The translations under genes were made by a program, and so were the position numbers. The notes beneath the pieces are model-generated. The model had not been told where the DNA came from. It ran no database searches and was given only the letters and a program-made list of their open reading frames with translations. Shown piece after piece: positions 1-5,699 of a stretch of DNA of 5,699 bases. Each line of letters begins with the position of its first letter. Position 1 is the first letter of the stretch. Origin of the DNA: Candidatus Sulfopaludibacter sp. SbA3 (GTDB lineage: Bacteria > Acidobacteriota > Terriglobia > Bryobacterales > Bryobacteraceae); contig CAMDKT010000421.1 of assembly GCA_945900935.1 (NCBI GenBank), positions 1 through 5,699 of the forward strand. Reading direction: 5' to 3'.

Positions 1-53
1 ATTTCTGCTTCAACGTAGGAAACTCCCGTTAGGTCTCCCCACGGCGTCTGCAC
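1..53 (-). CDS. Possible start of a further minus-strand gene, cut by the window edge
   Basis: A GTG codon at 53-51 opens a frame that stays free of stops to the left edge and reads VQTPWGDLTGVSYVEAE. A GGAG ribosome-binding motif (minus strand of 62-65) lies 8 bases upstream, inside the last codons of the response regulator gene, and the gap to the regulator's stop is only 3 bases. That spacing would suit a co-transcribed, translationally coupled gene. Seventeen codons are too few to recognise a family or to exclude chance, so no function is proposed. The alternative is that this is simply the 3' flank of the regulator gene. Confidence 0.27.
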   Translation of the reverse strand, partial: MQTPWGDLTGVSYVEAE

Positions 54-56
54 GAT

Positions 57-743
57 TTACGCTCCGGCACCGAAGGCGTTGCCGTTGACCTTGAATCGGG
101 TAATTCCGGCCGACAATGCCAGTTGCGTCAGGCCGGCAACGTTGTTGACGCTGAGCTTTTTCATCATCGTCTTGCGGTAGCTCCGGACGGTTTGCATGCC
201 GAGGTCGAGCATGACCGCGATCTCCTTGCTCGTCTTTCCTTCAGCCACCAGGCGCAGGACCTGCAATTCCCGGGGGGAAAGCCCATCAAGCATCGCCGGC
301 ACCGGCTTAGGTTCCATATCGCCGCGTTGAATCCGGACCAGCAGTTTTTCCGAAACTTGCGGGCTCAAGTAAAAGCCGCCTTTGGCCACGGTCCGCAGCG
401 CGTCTACCAGATCGCAGTCCGACGCCTTCTTCAATACGAAAGCGCGGGCACCGCTGCGAATCGCGCTCACCACCGAGTGTTCATCATCGTACATCGAGAG
501 GATGATGACCTTCGCACCGGGCGAGTGCCGCAGGATTTCCGTAGTCGCTTCGACGCCGTTCAAGCCCTGGAGTCCGATATCCATCACGACGACATCGGGG
601 TTTAGTTTCTTGCAGAATTGCACTGCGTCGGTGCCGTTGTCGGTTTCGCCAACGACGACGAAATCACCATCGACCCGCAGGATGGCCTTGATGCCATCGC
701 GGAGAATTTTGTGGTCGTCGACAAGCAAGACGTTGAAGGGCAT
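57..743 (-). CDS. Two-component response regulator, NarL/FixJ (LuxR) family
   Basis: This is a cytoplasmic transcription regulator that is switched by phosphorylation from a sensor kinase and binds DNA through a LuxR-type helix-turn-helix. The receiver domain spans about residues 3-120. It has the acidic pair D9-D10 (LLVDDHK), the phosphoacceptor D55 (VVVMDIGLQG), the switch serine S83 (IILSMYDD) and the conserved lysine K105 (FVLKKA). After a linker of about 30 residues, the HTH domain spans about 153-214, from LSPRELQVLRLVAEGKTSKE through the recognition helix MQTVRSYRKTMMKKL. At 228 residues it is the normal length for the family, and no key residue is missing. The ATG at 743-741 agrees with the family's N-terminus, but no good ribosome-binding site precedes it. 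Its upstream neighbour on the same strand is a decayed kinase ATPase domain, so its own kinase may be lost. The target genes cannot be read from the sequence. Confidence 0.95.
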   Translation of the reverse strand: MPFNVLLVDDHKILRDGIKAILRVDGDFVVVGETDNGTDAVQFCKKLNPDVVVMDIGLQGLNGVEATTEILRHSPGAKVIILSMYDDEHSVVSAIRSGARAFVLKKASDCDLVDALRTVAKGGFYLSPQVSEKLLVRIQRGDMEPKPVPAMLDGLSPRELQVLRLVAEGKTSKEIAVMLDLGMQTVRSYRKTMMKKLSVNNVAGLTQLALSAGITRFKVNGNAFGAGA

Positions 744-782
744 ACTTTGGCCGACGGTGTTGCCCGGAGGAACAATCCCGCC

Positions 783-1070
783 TCAAATTGTTTGGATCTT
801 AATGATTGTACCCCTTCTGCGGGTAGAATCAATACGCAAATGCAGGTTAGCGATACCCGCATACGATTCCATCAGGATCAATCCTGTGCCTGGCGGGTGG
901 AGCCGGGTCTTTTTTGGGTTAAAACCGCGGCCGCGGCCGGCCACTTCGGCTTCAAGGCCGGTTCCTGTCATTACGACGCGCACTCCAACCGCGTTGGGGC
1001 CTGCGTGGTCATGCGAAAGCCGCGCCATTTCCGCGGCGCGGCTCTCTTTTTCAAACAACATGGCGGCCAA
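783..1070 (-). pseudogene. Degenerate sensor histidine kinase ATPase domain, N-terminally truncated
   Basis: This 95-codon frame opens at a TTG, with an ATG three codons later; neither has a ribosome-binding site, and the frame stays open further upstream. From residue 14 it follows the ATPase domain of NarX/DegS-type kinases. EMARLSHDHA occupies the N-box (normally E-x3-N-x2-KHA), VGVRVVMTGTGLEAEVAGRGRGFNP the strand and G1 box, GTGL (61-64) the G2 box, and LRIDSTRRRGTIIKI (78-92) the terminal strands with the conserved GT. The N-box asparagine and the G1 aspartate (here glycine 45) are both absent, so ATP binding is not expected. The dimerisation/phosphoacceptor segment and any sensor domain are missing, and only about 100 bases separate it from the transketolase stop. 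It ends 39 bases before an intact response regulator, which is the usual kinase-regulator order. I infer a relic of the cognate kinase. A short functional protein that has lost ATP binding is possible but less likely. Confidence 0.62.
1018..1051 (+). terminator. Terminator-like hairpin followed by a T-rich run, plus-strand orientation
   Basis: AGCCGCGCC (1018-1026) pairs perfectly with GGCGCGGCT (1035-1043) across an 8-base loop, and is followed by CTCTTTTT (1044-1051). This is the shape of a Rho-independent terminator for transcription running left to right. It lies inside the minus-strand kinase remnant, and no plus-strand gene ends just upstream, so its orientation is unexplained. Read on the minus strand the same stem has only a very short T run (TTT). 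It could be coincidence in GC-rich sequence or a guard against antisense transcription. Confidence 0.35.
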
Positions 1071-1173
1071 TCTGTCGACGATGGCGGGGTTAGGGCCGCG
1101 GACGCTCCTTTTGTTTGGCGGGTTCGCCGCCCGTAGGAGCCGTGCCTTCTCGGGCTTTGCGCTCCATTCGCGG

Positions 1174-2136
1174 CTACTTTCTGGCCAGCGCTTTCCGCGC
1201 GGTTACAGCCACGTCCTTGCCGGTCATTTTGTAGTGGACCAGCACCTCTTCCGGCGTCCCGCTTTCGGCGTAATAGTCACCCATGCCGTGGAACTCCATC
1301 ACGCACGGATTGGTCTCACAGACAACCTGGGCCACTCTCACGCCGAGGCCGCAACTGGTGAAATGCTCTTCGGCAACGACGATGCAGCCGGTGTTTTTGG
1401 CCGCGTTGGCGATGGCTTCGCGGTCAATCGGCTTGATGGTATGGATGTCGATGACGCCGGCCGAGACGCCTTCGTCCTCCAGAATCGCGGCGGCGCGAAT
1501 GCACTCGGCGACCATTAAACCGGTGGAAATCAGCGTAATGTCCTTGCCTTCAATCAGCGTGATCGCTTTGCCCAATTCGAACTTTTGGCCCGGCGCGTAG
1601 ATGGCCGGCACCTTCACGCGACCGGCGCGGAGGAAGATAGGGCCGTCGTGATAAGCGGCCAATTTCACGAGCTCAAACGTCGCCACTTCATCGGCCGGGC
1701 TGATGACTGTGAATCCGGCGAGCGAACAGGCCAGACTCAAATCTTCCACCGACATTTGCGACGGACCATCTTCGCCGATCGAAATGCCGCTGTGGGTGCC
1801 AACCACTTTCAGCGGAATCTGCGAATAGGCGACATTGACCCGCAACTGCTCAAATCCTTTGTTCAGAACGAAGGCGGAGAAGCTGGCGACAAAAGCGATT
1901 TTGCCGCTCGAGGCGAGTCCCGCGCCGATGGAAACCATGTTTGCCTCGGCGATGCCGCAGGAGAAAAACCGTTCGGGAAATTCCTTTGCGAAGAGGTGGG
2001 TAAATGTCGACTTAGACAAGTCAGCGTCGCAGACGACGACGTTTGAATCGGCTTTGCCGAGTTCAACCAGCGCCTTGCCAAACGCCTCGCGGGTGGCCGC
2101 GCCGAGCTTCAATTCAAACTTCTCTTTCACGCTCAT
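1174..2136 (-). CDS. Transketolase, C-terminal subunit (pyrimidine-binding and C-terminal domains)
   Basis: This is the second chain of a split transketolase, the ThDP enzyme that moves two-carbon ketol units between sugar phosphates in the non-oxidative pentose phosphate pathway. The pyrimidine-binding domain covers about residues 10-175. It shows DADLSKST (37-44), GIAEANM (61-67, with E64 as the glutamate that activates the cofactor aminopyrimidine), SFSAFVLNKGFEQLR (85-99) and HSGISIGEDGPSQM (115-128). The transketolase C-terminal domain follows (about 190-315), including DIHTIKPID and VVAEEHFTSCGLG. At 320 residues it matches the usual length of stand-alone C-terminal subunits. The GEDGPSQM loop resembles animal transketolase; E. 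coli and yeast enzymes have GEDGPTHQ there. The ATG at 2136-2134 overlaps the stop of the N-terminal subunit by four bases (ATGA) and has an AGGAG site, so the two chains should be made together. 1-Deoxyxylulose-5-phosphate synthase and dihydroxyacetone synthase are relatives, but the split arrangement and motifs favour transketolase. Confidence 0.93.
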   Translation of the reverse strand: MSVKEKFELKLGAATREAFGKALVELGKADSNVVVCDADLSKSTFTHLFAKEFPERFFSCGIAEANMVSIGAGLASSGKIAFVASFSAFVLNKGFEQLRVNVAYSQIPLKVVGTHSGISIGEDGPSQMSVEDLSLACSLAGFTVISPADEVATFELVKLAAYHDGPIFLRAGRVKVPAIYAPGQKFELGKAITLIEGKDITLISTGLMVAECIRAAAILEDEGVSAGVIDIHTIKPIDREAIANAAKNTGCIVVAEEHFTSCGLGVRVAQVVCETNPCVMEFHGMGDYYAESGTPEEVLVHYKMTGKDVAVTARKALARK

Positions 2137-2957
2137 GCGCCAATCTCCTGCAATGCTTTCTCAACTTCGTCTTTGGTCGGCGCAACGCCGTGGAACTTCG
2201 GATTATTCTCCATGAAGGAAACGCCCTTGCCCTTGATCGTGTTGGCAATCAATACCGTCGGTTTGCCCTTCATCGCGGCGGCATCGGCGAACGCCTGCTG
2301 CAACGCGGCGATGTCATGGCCGTCCAATTCAATCACGTTCCAGCCGAAGGACCGCCATTTGTCCGCAAGCGGCGCGACCTCCATGATGTCCTTCACAAAC
2401 CCGTCCAACTGAATCTTGTTGTAATCCACAATCGCGACAATATTGTCGACCTTGTGAAACCCGCCGTACATGGCGGCTTCCCATATCTGTCCCTCTTGAA
2501 TTTCGCCATCGCCGAGCATGACGAATACGCGCGCAGGCGACTTATCCAATCGAGCCGCTTCGGCCATTCCCAGGCCCAGCGACAATCCCACTCCCAACGA
2601 ACCCGTTGATGCCTCAAACGCCGGAATGAACCGCCGGTCCGGATGCCCCTGATAGATGGAACCCAGGCTGCGAAGGGTGTTCAGGCTGTCGGCCGGCGTA
2701 TACCCCGCTTCGGCAAAAACAGCGTAGATCACCGGCGCGGCGTGACCTTTGGAGAGGATAAAGCGGTCCCGCTCGGGCCACTTCGGATTCGCCGGATCGT
2801 GACGCATCACGTCGAAATACAGCGTAACCAGCGTTTCCACCGCCGATAATGACCCGCCGGGGTGCCCCGACTTCGCGGCGCCGATCATGGTAACAATGTG
2901 GCGGCGCACCCGTCTGGCGATCGCTTGCAATTCACCAATATCGCTCGTTTTTTGCAT
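2133..2957 (-). CDS. Transketolase, N-terminal subunit (ThDP diphosphate-binding domain)
   Basis: This is the first chain of the split transketolase and carries the diphosphate end of the cofactor site. Visible motifs in order are SGHPGGSLS (30-38), RDRFILSKGHA (63-73), QGHPD (103-107, with an active-site histidine), STGSLGVGLS (117-126) and the ThDP/metal motif GDGEIQEGQ (149-157), which closes with DYNKIQ at N180. KGKGVSFMEN near the C-terminus is also typical. At 274 residues it is complete for an N-terminal subunit. The ATG at 2957-2955 is preceded by a purine-rich GAGAGAAG stretch 2 bases upstream, an acceptable though close ribosome-binding site. Its stop overlaps the start of the C-terminal subunit. 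The family also includes the E1 subunits of other ThDP enzymes, but the GHPGGSLS and SKGHA motifs point to transketolase. It is the first gene of the minus-strand cluster, so the promoter is expected in the gap to its right. Confidence 0.94.
   Translation of the reverse strand: MQKTSDIGELQAIARRVRRHIVTMIGAAKSGHPGGSLSAVETLVTLYFDVMRHDPANPKWPERDRFILSKGHAAPVIYAVFAEAGYTPADSLNTLRSLGSIYQGHPDRRFIPAFEASTGSLGVGLSLGLGMAEAARLDKSPARVFVMLGDGEIQEGQIWEAAMYGGFHKVDNIVAIVDYNKIQLDGFVKDIMEVAPLADKWRSFGWNVIELDGHDIAALQQAFADAAAMKGKPTVLIANTIKGKGVSFMENNPKFHGVAPTKDEVEKALQEIGA
2145..2149 (-). promoter_or_regulatory. Ribosome-binding site of the transketolase C-terminal subunit
   Basis: AGGAG on the minus strand lies 8 bases before the ATG at 2136 and within the last codons of the N-terminal subunit. 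It fixes the start of the second chain and, with the ATGA overlap, supports coupled translation of the two subunits. Confidence 0.75.
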
Positions 2958-3069
2958 AACTTCTCTCTACTCTAGCACCTGCGGACGCCGTTACCGGACC
3001 GCGACCGCAAGGGAGCCGGTGCGAAATTACTTACATCGCTGTATTTAGAAACCCTGGACCTGCATTACC
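2958..3069. promoter_or_regulatory. Divergent intergenic region, likely promoters for both gene clusters
   Basis: This 112-base gap separates the starts of the minus-strand transketolase genes and the plus-strand TPR gene, so both promoters should lie here. The part from about 3022 to 3050 is clearly richer in A/T than its surroundings (AAATTACTTACAT, TGTATTTAG), which fits a promoter core. I could not find a -35/-10 pair with good matches and proper spacing on either strand, so no exact promoter is called. Confidence 0.4.
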
Positions 3070-3087
3070 ATGAAGCAGAGGCTAATC

Positions 3088-3092
3088 GGAGG
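3088..3092 (+). promoter_or_regulatory. Ribosome-binding site that decides the start of the TPR gene
   Basis: GGAGG ends 4 bases before the ATG at 3097. The earlier in-frame ATG at 3070 has no such motif upstream. Starting at 3097 also puts the hydrophobic signal peptide directly at the N-terminus, so 3097 is the preferred start. Confidence 0.7.
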
Positions 3093-3096
3093 CATC

Positions 3097-4719
3097 ATGC
3101 GAGCGACCCTTCTTCTGTTCATTTCGGCTGGACTTTCCATCGCGCAACCCGCCGCGGATTCCGCATCCCATTGCGTGGTAATTAGCGAAGGCGCCCCGGC
3201 GCTGCCCGCCCAATTATTGGAAGGCCAAGGGAAGATTGATTTTCCCATCACGACGGCCAATCCCGAGGCGCGCAAGTTCTTTGAACAAGGCGTGGCGCAA
3301 ATGCACTCCTTCTGGGCCCGGGAAGCCGAGCGCAGTTTCCTGCAAGCGGCCAAGCTCGATCCGGCCGCCCCGATGCCCTGGTGGGGCGTAGCCATGGTTG
3401 CCGCCGGCGATTACCGGCCGCATTTCCAGCTCGTCCGCGATAAACATTTGCCGGGTACCTTACCCTCCACGCCGAATGCCAAACGCTCGCTGGCCGCGGC
3501 TCGCCGGGCGCGGGAATTGGCGGCTCTCCCCGGCCAGGCAACGGAGACGGAAAAGCTGTTCATCGACGCCATCTGGGCACGCCGCAATCCGGATTCTCCC
3601 GATCCCGACGCCGCCTACACCGCCGGGCTTCGGCGCGTCATCGCCGCCAATCCGAAAGATCCCGAGGCCCGAACTTATCTCTCGCTGCATTTGATGGACG
3701 GGTTTAACACCCCGGCTAGGGAGCCGCGTCCCGGCAGTATGGAAGCCGTGGAAATCCTGCGTCAGTTGACGCGCGAATTTCCTGGCCATCCGGGCGCGCA
3801 TCATTATGTGATTCATGGCTGGGAAGGGTCGAACTTTGCCAAAGACGCCTGGGACAGTTGCAAACAGTATGCCGCGCTGGTCCCCAACATCCCCCACGCC
3901 TTGCACATGCCGGGCCACATTTACGCGCAGACAGGCAAGTTGAAGGAGGCGCAGGCGGCCTTCACCGCGGCTGCCGTTCTGGAGCGGAAATTCATGGCCG
4001 CCGATAAGGATTACGGCAACGGACACCATGGCCACAATATCCACTTTCTGTCTGTCGCGCTGGCTGCCGATGGGCAGTTTGACTCCGCCTTCGCCGCCGC
4101 GAAGGAACTGCTGGGACTCGCTGAAACGGACAAGGAAAAAAAGACGCCAGACGCCCATCGCACAGCCTTTCGGCAAGGTTCGTTTGCAATGGTCCGGTCG
4201 CTGGTCTGGGCCGAAAAGTGGGACGAGATTCTCACCGGATCCCTGCTTCCGGAACTGACCACGCCGCGCGAAAAATTCTGGCGCCATTGGGCCCGCGGAC
4301 TCGCATTCAGCGCAAAGAAAGACGTGACCGCCGCGACCGCGGAGCTGGCGGCGATGCGGGCCGTCCAACTCGATTTTGAGAAACAGGTTAAGGCGTCTCC
4401 GCCGAGGGAGTTCGGTGTGGCCATGCAGGAATTGCAGGGCTTCATCGAGCTGGCGCAGGGAAAATCGAAGCGTGCCTGGAAAGTGTTGGAGTCAGCCTCG
4501 AAAGCGGAAAGGGCGCTTCGATACAATGAACCGCCAATCTATCCCCGGCCGGTGGCCGAAGCCTGGGGGCAGGCCGCGCTCCGCTCCGGAAATCGGAAGC
4601 TCGCCGAAAAGGTCTTCCGCATCGCGCTCCACGAAATGCCGGAAAGCCGGATTCCGCTCGAGGGTCTGCGGCAATTGACCACCCGCCGGCAGGACGGTCA
4701 GGTTTCCGGCGGCAACTAA
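3097..4719 (+). CDS. Secreted tetratricopeptide-repeat protein of unknown function
   Basis: From the preferred ATG at 3097 the protein has 540 residues; the ATG at 3070 would add nine. It begins with a signal peptide, MRATLLLFISAGLSIA, with likely cleavage after A16, so the product is exported to the periplasm or beyond. A TPR-like unit covers about residues 55-90 (ANPEARKFFEQGV through FLQAAKLDP, then PWWGVAM), others about 188-230 and 262-298, and degenerate ones fill the C-terminal half (for example 490-515). The middle carries a conserved histidine-rich signature: HPGAHHYVIHGWE (231-243), HALHMPGHIYAQTG (267-280) and GNGHHGHNIHFL (307-318). These resemble blocks I associate with large TPR proteins of Acidobacteriota and Bacteroidota-type genomes, whose role is not established. 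There is no CxxCH haem motif and no membrane segment after the signal peptide. It is probably a protein-binding scaffold, possibly with a bound metal. It is followed 4 bases later by an oxidoreductase gene on the same strand. Confidence 0.88.
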   Translation: MRATLLLFISAGLSIAQPAADSASHCVVISEGAPALPAQLLEGQGKIDFPITTANPEARKFFEQGVAQMHSFWAREAERSFLQAAKLDPAAPMPWWGVAMVAAGDYRPHFQLVRDKHLPGTLPSTPNAKRSLAAARRARELAALPGQATETEKLFIDAIWARRNPDSPDPDAAYTAGLRRVIAANPKDPEARTYLSLHLMDGFNTPAREPRPGSMEAVEILRQLTREFPGHPGAHHYVIHGWEGSNFAKDAWDSCKQYAALVPNIPHALHMPGHIYAQTGKLKEAQAAFTAAAVLERKFMAADKDYGNGHHGHNIHFLSVALAADGQFDSAFAAAKELLGLAETDKEKKTPDAHRTAFRQGSFAMVRSLVWAEKWDEILTGSLLPELTTPREKFWRHWARGLAFSAKKDVTAATAELAAMRAVQLDFEKQVKASPPREFGVAMQELQGFIELAQGKSKRAWKVLESASKAERALRYNEPPIYPRPVAEAWGQAALRSGNRKLAEKVFRIALHEMPESRIPLEGLRQLTTRRQDGQVSGGN

Positions 4720-4723
4720 AAAT

Positions 4724-5699
4724 ATGGGAAGGGTGCGGATCGCCGGCGCGGGATTGGCCGGGTCCGCCGCGGCAATCGCCGCCATCAAGGCCGGGGCTCC
4801 CGTTTGCATGTGGGATCCGTCCAGAATCCCTAAACACAAGGTCTGCGGCGAGTTCCTGACGCCTGAAATCGGTCCGGTTTTGCGACGGTTGGGGTTATGG
4901 GAGCAATTCCTGGCCGCCAATCCCGCGCGCATGACCCGAATACGGCTCATCTTCGGTTCTAACGCCACCGAAAGCCGGCTTCCGGAACCCGCCTTCGGGC
5001 TGAGCCGATTCCGCCTGGATGCCCTTATGCGGGAGGAGGCCGAGCGCTGCGGTGCCGAATGCATTGTCGAGCGGGTTCCGGGCCGGGTGGACGTCGTCGC
5101 GCACGGCCGCCAATTCGCGGCCACCGGCCACGACCGGCTTTTCGGCTTCAAGGCCCACTTCCGCGGCCCGGCCAGTGACGCCGTCGAACTCTATTTCTTC
5201 GATGATTTCTACGTTGGCGTCAATTCTGTGGAAGACGGCCTCACCAATGTGTGCGGCATGGGATCGGAAGCCGGACTGCGCCGGTTCGGGTTCGATTATG
5301 ACTCGCTGACCGCGACTCATCCCGCGCTGGCTGAACGGCTGAAGCCCATGCGGCGGACGATGGAATGGCTGACGACCGGGCCGCTGGTATATCAGTCCCG
5401 GCTGCATGACTCATCAGCCCAGGAATTCCTCGCCGGCGACGCTTTGCAGTTTGTCGACCCCTTCACCGGAACCGGAATGACCATCGCGATTTGGACCGGC
5501 GCGCTGGCCGGCCAGTATGCGGCTGAAAATCGACCGGCGGCCGAATACTACAAAACGGTTCGCGATGGGATCGCCAAGCAATATCAGTGGTGCGGGTTAT
5601 TGCGCTCCGCGATGCAGAAGCGGTGGCCAATGCGCTTGGCACCGCTGATTCCCCCCGCCTGGCTTTACGCGCTGACGCGGCCAAAATTAGAAAGCCGGT
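4724..5699 (+). CDS. FAD-dependent oxidoreductase, geranylgeranyl-reductase-like, 3' end missing
   Basis: The frame from ATG 4724 runs 325 codons without a stop and is cut by the window edge. The N-terminus is a Rossmann FAD-binding fold: VRIAGAGLAGSAAAIAAIKAG with GxGxxG at 8-13 and the ribose-binding acidic residue D31. Next come HKVCGEFLTPE (38-48), LSRFRLDALMREEAERCGAE (93-112), AHGR (126-129), FGFKAHF (140-146) and NSVEDGLTNVCG (167-178). The second FAD motif, LAGDALQFVDPFTGTGMTIA (236-255), contacts the flavin. This set is typical of the geranylgeranyl reductase/halogenase-like flavoprotein group (COG0644 type), which reduces or oxidises isoprenoid or polyketide-like substrates; the actual substrate is not visible. 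Related genes often sit beside type III polyketide synthase and methyltransferase genes, so what lies past the right edge would be telling. Only 4 bases separate it from the TPR stop, suggesting co-transcription and reinitiation, although no clear ribosome-binding site precedes the ATG. Confidence 0.88.
   Translation, partial: MGRVRIAGAGLAGSAAAIAAIKAGAPVCMWDPSRIPKHKVCGEFLTPEIGPVLRRLGLWEQFLAANPARMTRIRLIFGSNATESRLPEPAFGLSRFRLDALMREEAERCGAECIVERVPGRVDVVAHGRQFAATGHDRLFGFKAHFRGPASDAVELYFFDDFYVGVNSVEDGLTNVCGMGSEAGLRRFGFDYDSLTATHPALAERLKPMRRTMEWLTTGPLVYQSRLHDSSAQEFLAGDALQFVDPFTGTGMTIAIWTGALAGQYAAENRPAAEYYKTVRDGIAKQYQWCGLLRSAMQKRWPMRLAPLIPPAWLYALTRPKLESR

Noticed and set aside
602..862. Minus-strand 86-codon frame overlapping the start of the response regulator
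   Set aside because: It overlaps the receiver domain in another frame, reads as Ser/Thr-rich noise, and is less plausible than the regulator frame.
1117..1130. Small hairpin GGCGG/CCGCC downstream of the transketolase stop
   Set aside because: The stem is only 5 bp and no T run follows on either strand, so it is not a credible terminator.
382..1518. Long plus-strand open frame of 378 codons
   Set aside because: It runs antisense through the regulator, the kinase remnant and the transketolase end. Its translation is low-complexity (Ser/Arg/Pro-rich) with no recognisable motif, as expected for a shadow frame in GC-rich DNA.
2975..3022. Short inverted repeats in the divergent gap (GCACC/GGTGC and ACCGG/CCGGT)
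   Set aside because: The arms are only 5 bases and widely spaced, which is expected by chance in GC-rich sequence; there is no support for an operator.
3460..4368. Minus-strand open frame of 302 codons opposite the TPR gene
   Set aside because: The opposite strand encodes a clear signal peptide and TPR motifs in this region, while this frame is Gly/Arg-rich without a recognisable domain. It is a shadow of codon bias.
4492..5151. Minus-strand open frame of 219 codons across the TPR/oxidoreductase junction
   Set aside because: The plus strand has convincing FAD-binding motifs over the same bases, and this translation is Arg/Ser/Pro-rich with no family signature.

Overview
The window is about 60% GC and holds two gene clusters that point away from each other around a 112-base gap (2958-3069). 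On the minus strand, in order of transcription, are a split transketolase (N-terminal subunit, then C-terminal subunit), a degenerate histidine-kinase ATPase remnant, a NarL/FixJ-type response regulator, and possibly the first codons of one more gene running off the left edge. On the plus strand are a secreted tetratricopeptide-repeat (TPR) protein and, 4 bases after its stop, the first 325 codons of an FAD-dependent oxidoreductase of the geranylgeranyl-reductase type, cut by the right edge.

The combination fits a soil-type Acidobacteriota genome such as the Solibacter/Bryobacter group. The clues are the split transketolase, a large exported TPR protein with a conserved histidine-rich core, and the KVCGEF-type oxidoreductase. 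This is an inference from gene style; no 16S gene or other marker is present.

The two transketolase subunits are each full length for their halves and overlap by ATGA. Together (274 + 320 residues) they should make one thiamine-diphosphate (ThDP) enzyme of the pentose phosphate pathway. The ThDP motif lies on the first chain and the activating glutamate on the second. The donor/acceptor-site loop reads GEDGPSQM, as in animal transketolase, rather than the GEDGPTHQ seen in E. coli and yeast.

Downstream, the 430 bases between the transketolase stop and the regulator start are not empty. They contain an open frame whose C-terminal two thirds align well with the ATPase domain of NarX/DegS-type sensor kinases, but it lacks the N-box asparagine and the G1 aspartate, and the dimerisation/phosphoacceptor part is missing. 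The regulator next to it keeps all its key residues, so it has probably outlived its original kinase partner or works with a kinase encoded elsewhere.

No mobile element, tRNA, rRNA or CRISPR array was seen. I found no convincing new multi-gene system. The kinase remnant beside an intact regulator, and the TPR/oxidoreductase pair, are the points most worth a second look.
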